Positions 45,832 through 46,276 of a stretch of DNA of 46,276 bases are shown piece after piece. The stretch is from Azospirillum sp. (lineage in GTDB: Bacteria; Pseudomonadota; Alphaproteobacteria; Azospirillales; Azospirillaceae), in NCBI GenBank assembly GCA_016124535.1, contig WGNK01000043.1:1-46276 (forward strand). The letters run 5' to 3'. The position numbers and the translations under genes were made by a program. Each line of letters starts with the position of its first letter. Within the stretch, counting starts at the first letter, position 1. The notes beneath the pieces are model-generated. The model was not told where the DNA came from. It searched no databases and was given only the letters and a program-made list of their open reading frames with translations.

Positions 45832-46276
45832 TCTGGCGGTCTCCAACCGGGCGGCACGGCGTCAAGCATGCGTGAGCCGCGCGTGGCCACCCGGCGATCA
45901 TTGCGACCCGACAATCCGGTGCTGAACACGCCGAGTTTCCCGGATGAGGACCGGCATGGCCCGGCCAGTCAGCGTCATCACCCTGGAGCCAGCCGAGCGA
46001 AAAGTCGCATCACGCTCTACCCAATTTGCCGGGGCAAAGGTCGCCTATGAATCGACTCTCTCGCTCCGCGGAAGCTGATGATTGCGTTATCTCTGATAAT
46101 TGCTGCCCGATGTTGCAAGCACGACTGAGCCAGCCCCCCCCTTGTATCTCTCAGTTGCCGGCCGGCGCTGAACCGGCGAGGCTGACGGTGGACGGGAGCC
46201 CGCGTCCCCCTGGGGTGTTTGAGCCCGTGAGTGAGCACGGCGCCCCGTCCACCGGTTCCCCAAGGAGCCCGAACAG
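45832..46276. other. Right-edge segment without a supported gene
   Basis: 445 bp. Only short frames without family resemblance are present on either strand. No repeat or RNA gene was recognised. Confidence 0.45.

Overview
This window looks like a chromosomal segment of a free-living, high-GC alphaproteobacterium, most likely of the Rhodospirillales. The support is a DUF2336 protein, a cytoplasmic chemoreceptor with a C-terminal sensor domain, porins of the alphaproteobacterial type, a GAAC-N7-GAAC-like LexA box upstream of recA, and RibA with a decayed RibB-like half. The assignment is from family resemblance only. Most of the window is ordinary core genome, with a short decayed and AT-richer patch near the right end (about 42.9-44.8 kb).

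Left part (1-12.1 kb): a DUF2336 protein, a CpdA-like phosphodiesterase and a soluble chemoreceptor are followed by a GTGA-overlapping pair. The pair is a metallophosphoesterase and a GT4 glycosyltransferase, and it resembles PlcP-Agt, which replaces phospholipids by glycolipids when phosphate is short. A bidirectional terminator separates the pair from a minus-strand block in which two paralogous porins flank guaB. A cupin/JmjC oxygenase of the ribosomal-oxygenase type follows.

Middle (12.2-25.7 kb): a YggS/PLPHP protein converges on a minus-strand envelope cluster (Ala/Pro-rich protein, lipoprotein, SPOR protein, L,D-transpeptidase). Then come ribA, an OmpR-type response regulator, recA, the nadA-nadB-nadC operon with a palindromic candidate operator, and a solitary HicB gene 18 bp from a CPA2 (Kef-type) antiporter. 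A long perfect hairpin closes this block.

Right part (25.7-46.3 kb): a frameshifted PD-(D/E)XK-like gene, isovaleryl-CoA dehydrogenase, an MltB-type lytic transglycosylase, two overlapping membrane/coiled-coil genes that appear to be divergent paralogs, maeB, an autotransporter, a PhoR-type kinase and an M16 peptidase. Next are a 63-residue protein, a tandem-repeat patch at the end of an RluC-type gene, a pyroglutamyl-peptidase-like gene, trpS and a transglutaminase. The end holds a CheB/CheR-type pseudogene, an AT-rich stretch, a 51-codon membrane-protein gene and a fatty acid desaturase.

Two themes recur. One is envelope and lipid adaptation (PlcP/Agt pair, porins, cell-wall enzymes, PhoR, desaturase). 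The other is a series of short tandem duplications, mostly 12, 15 or 27 bp, inside genes or across their stop codons. No rRNA, tRNA, CRISPR array, insertion sequence or prophage was recognised.
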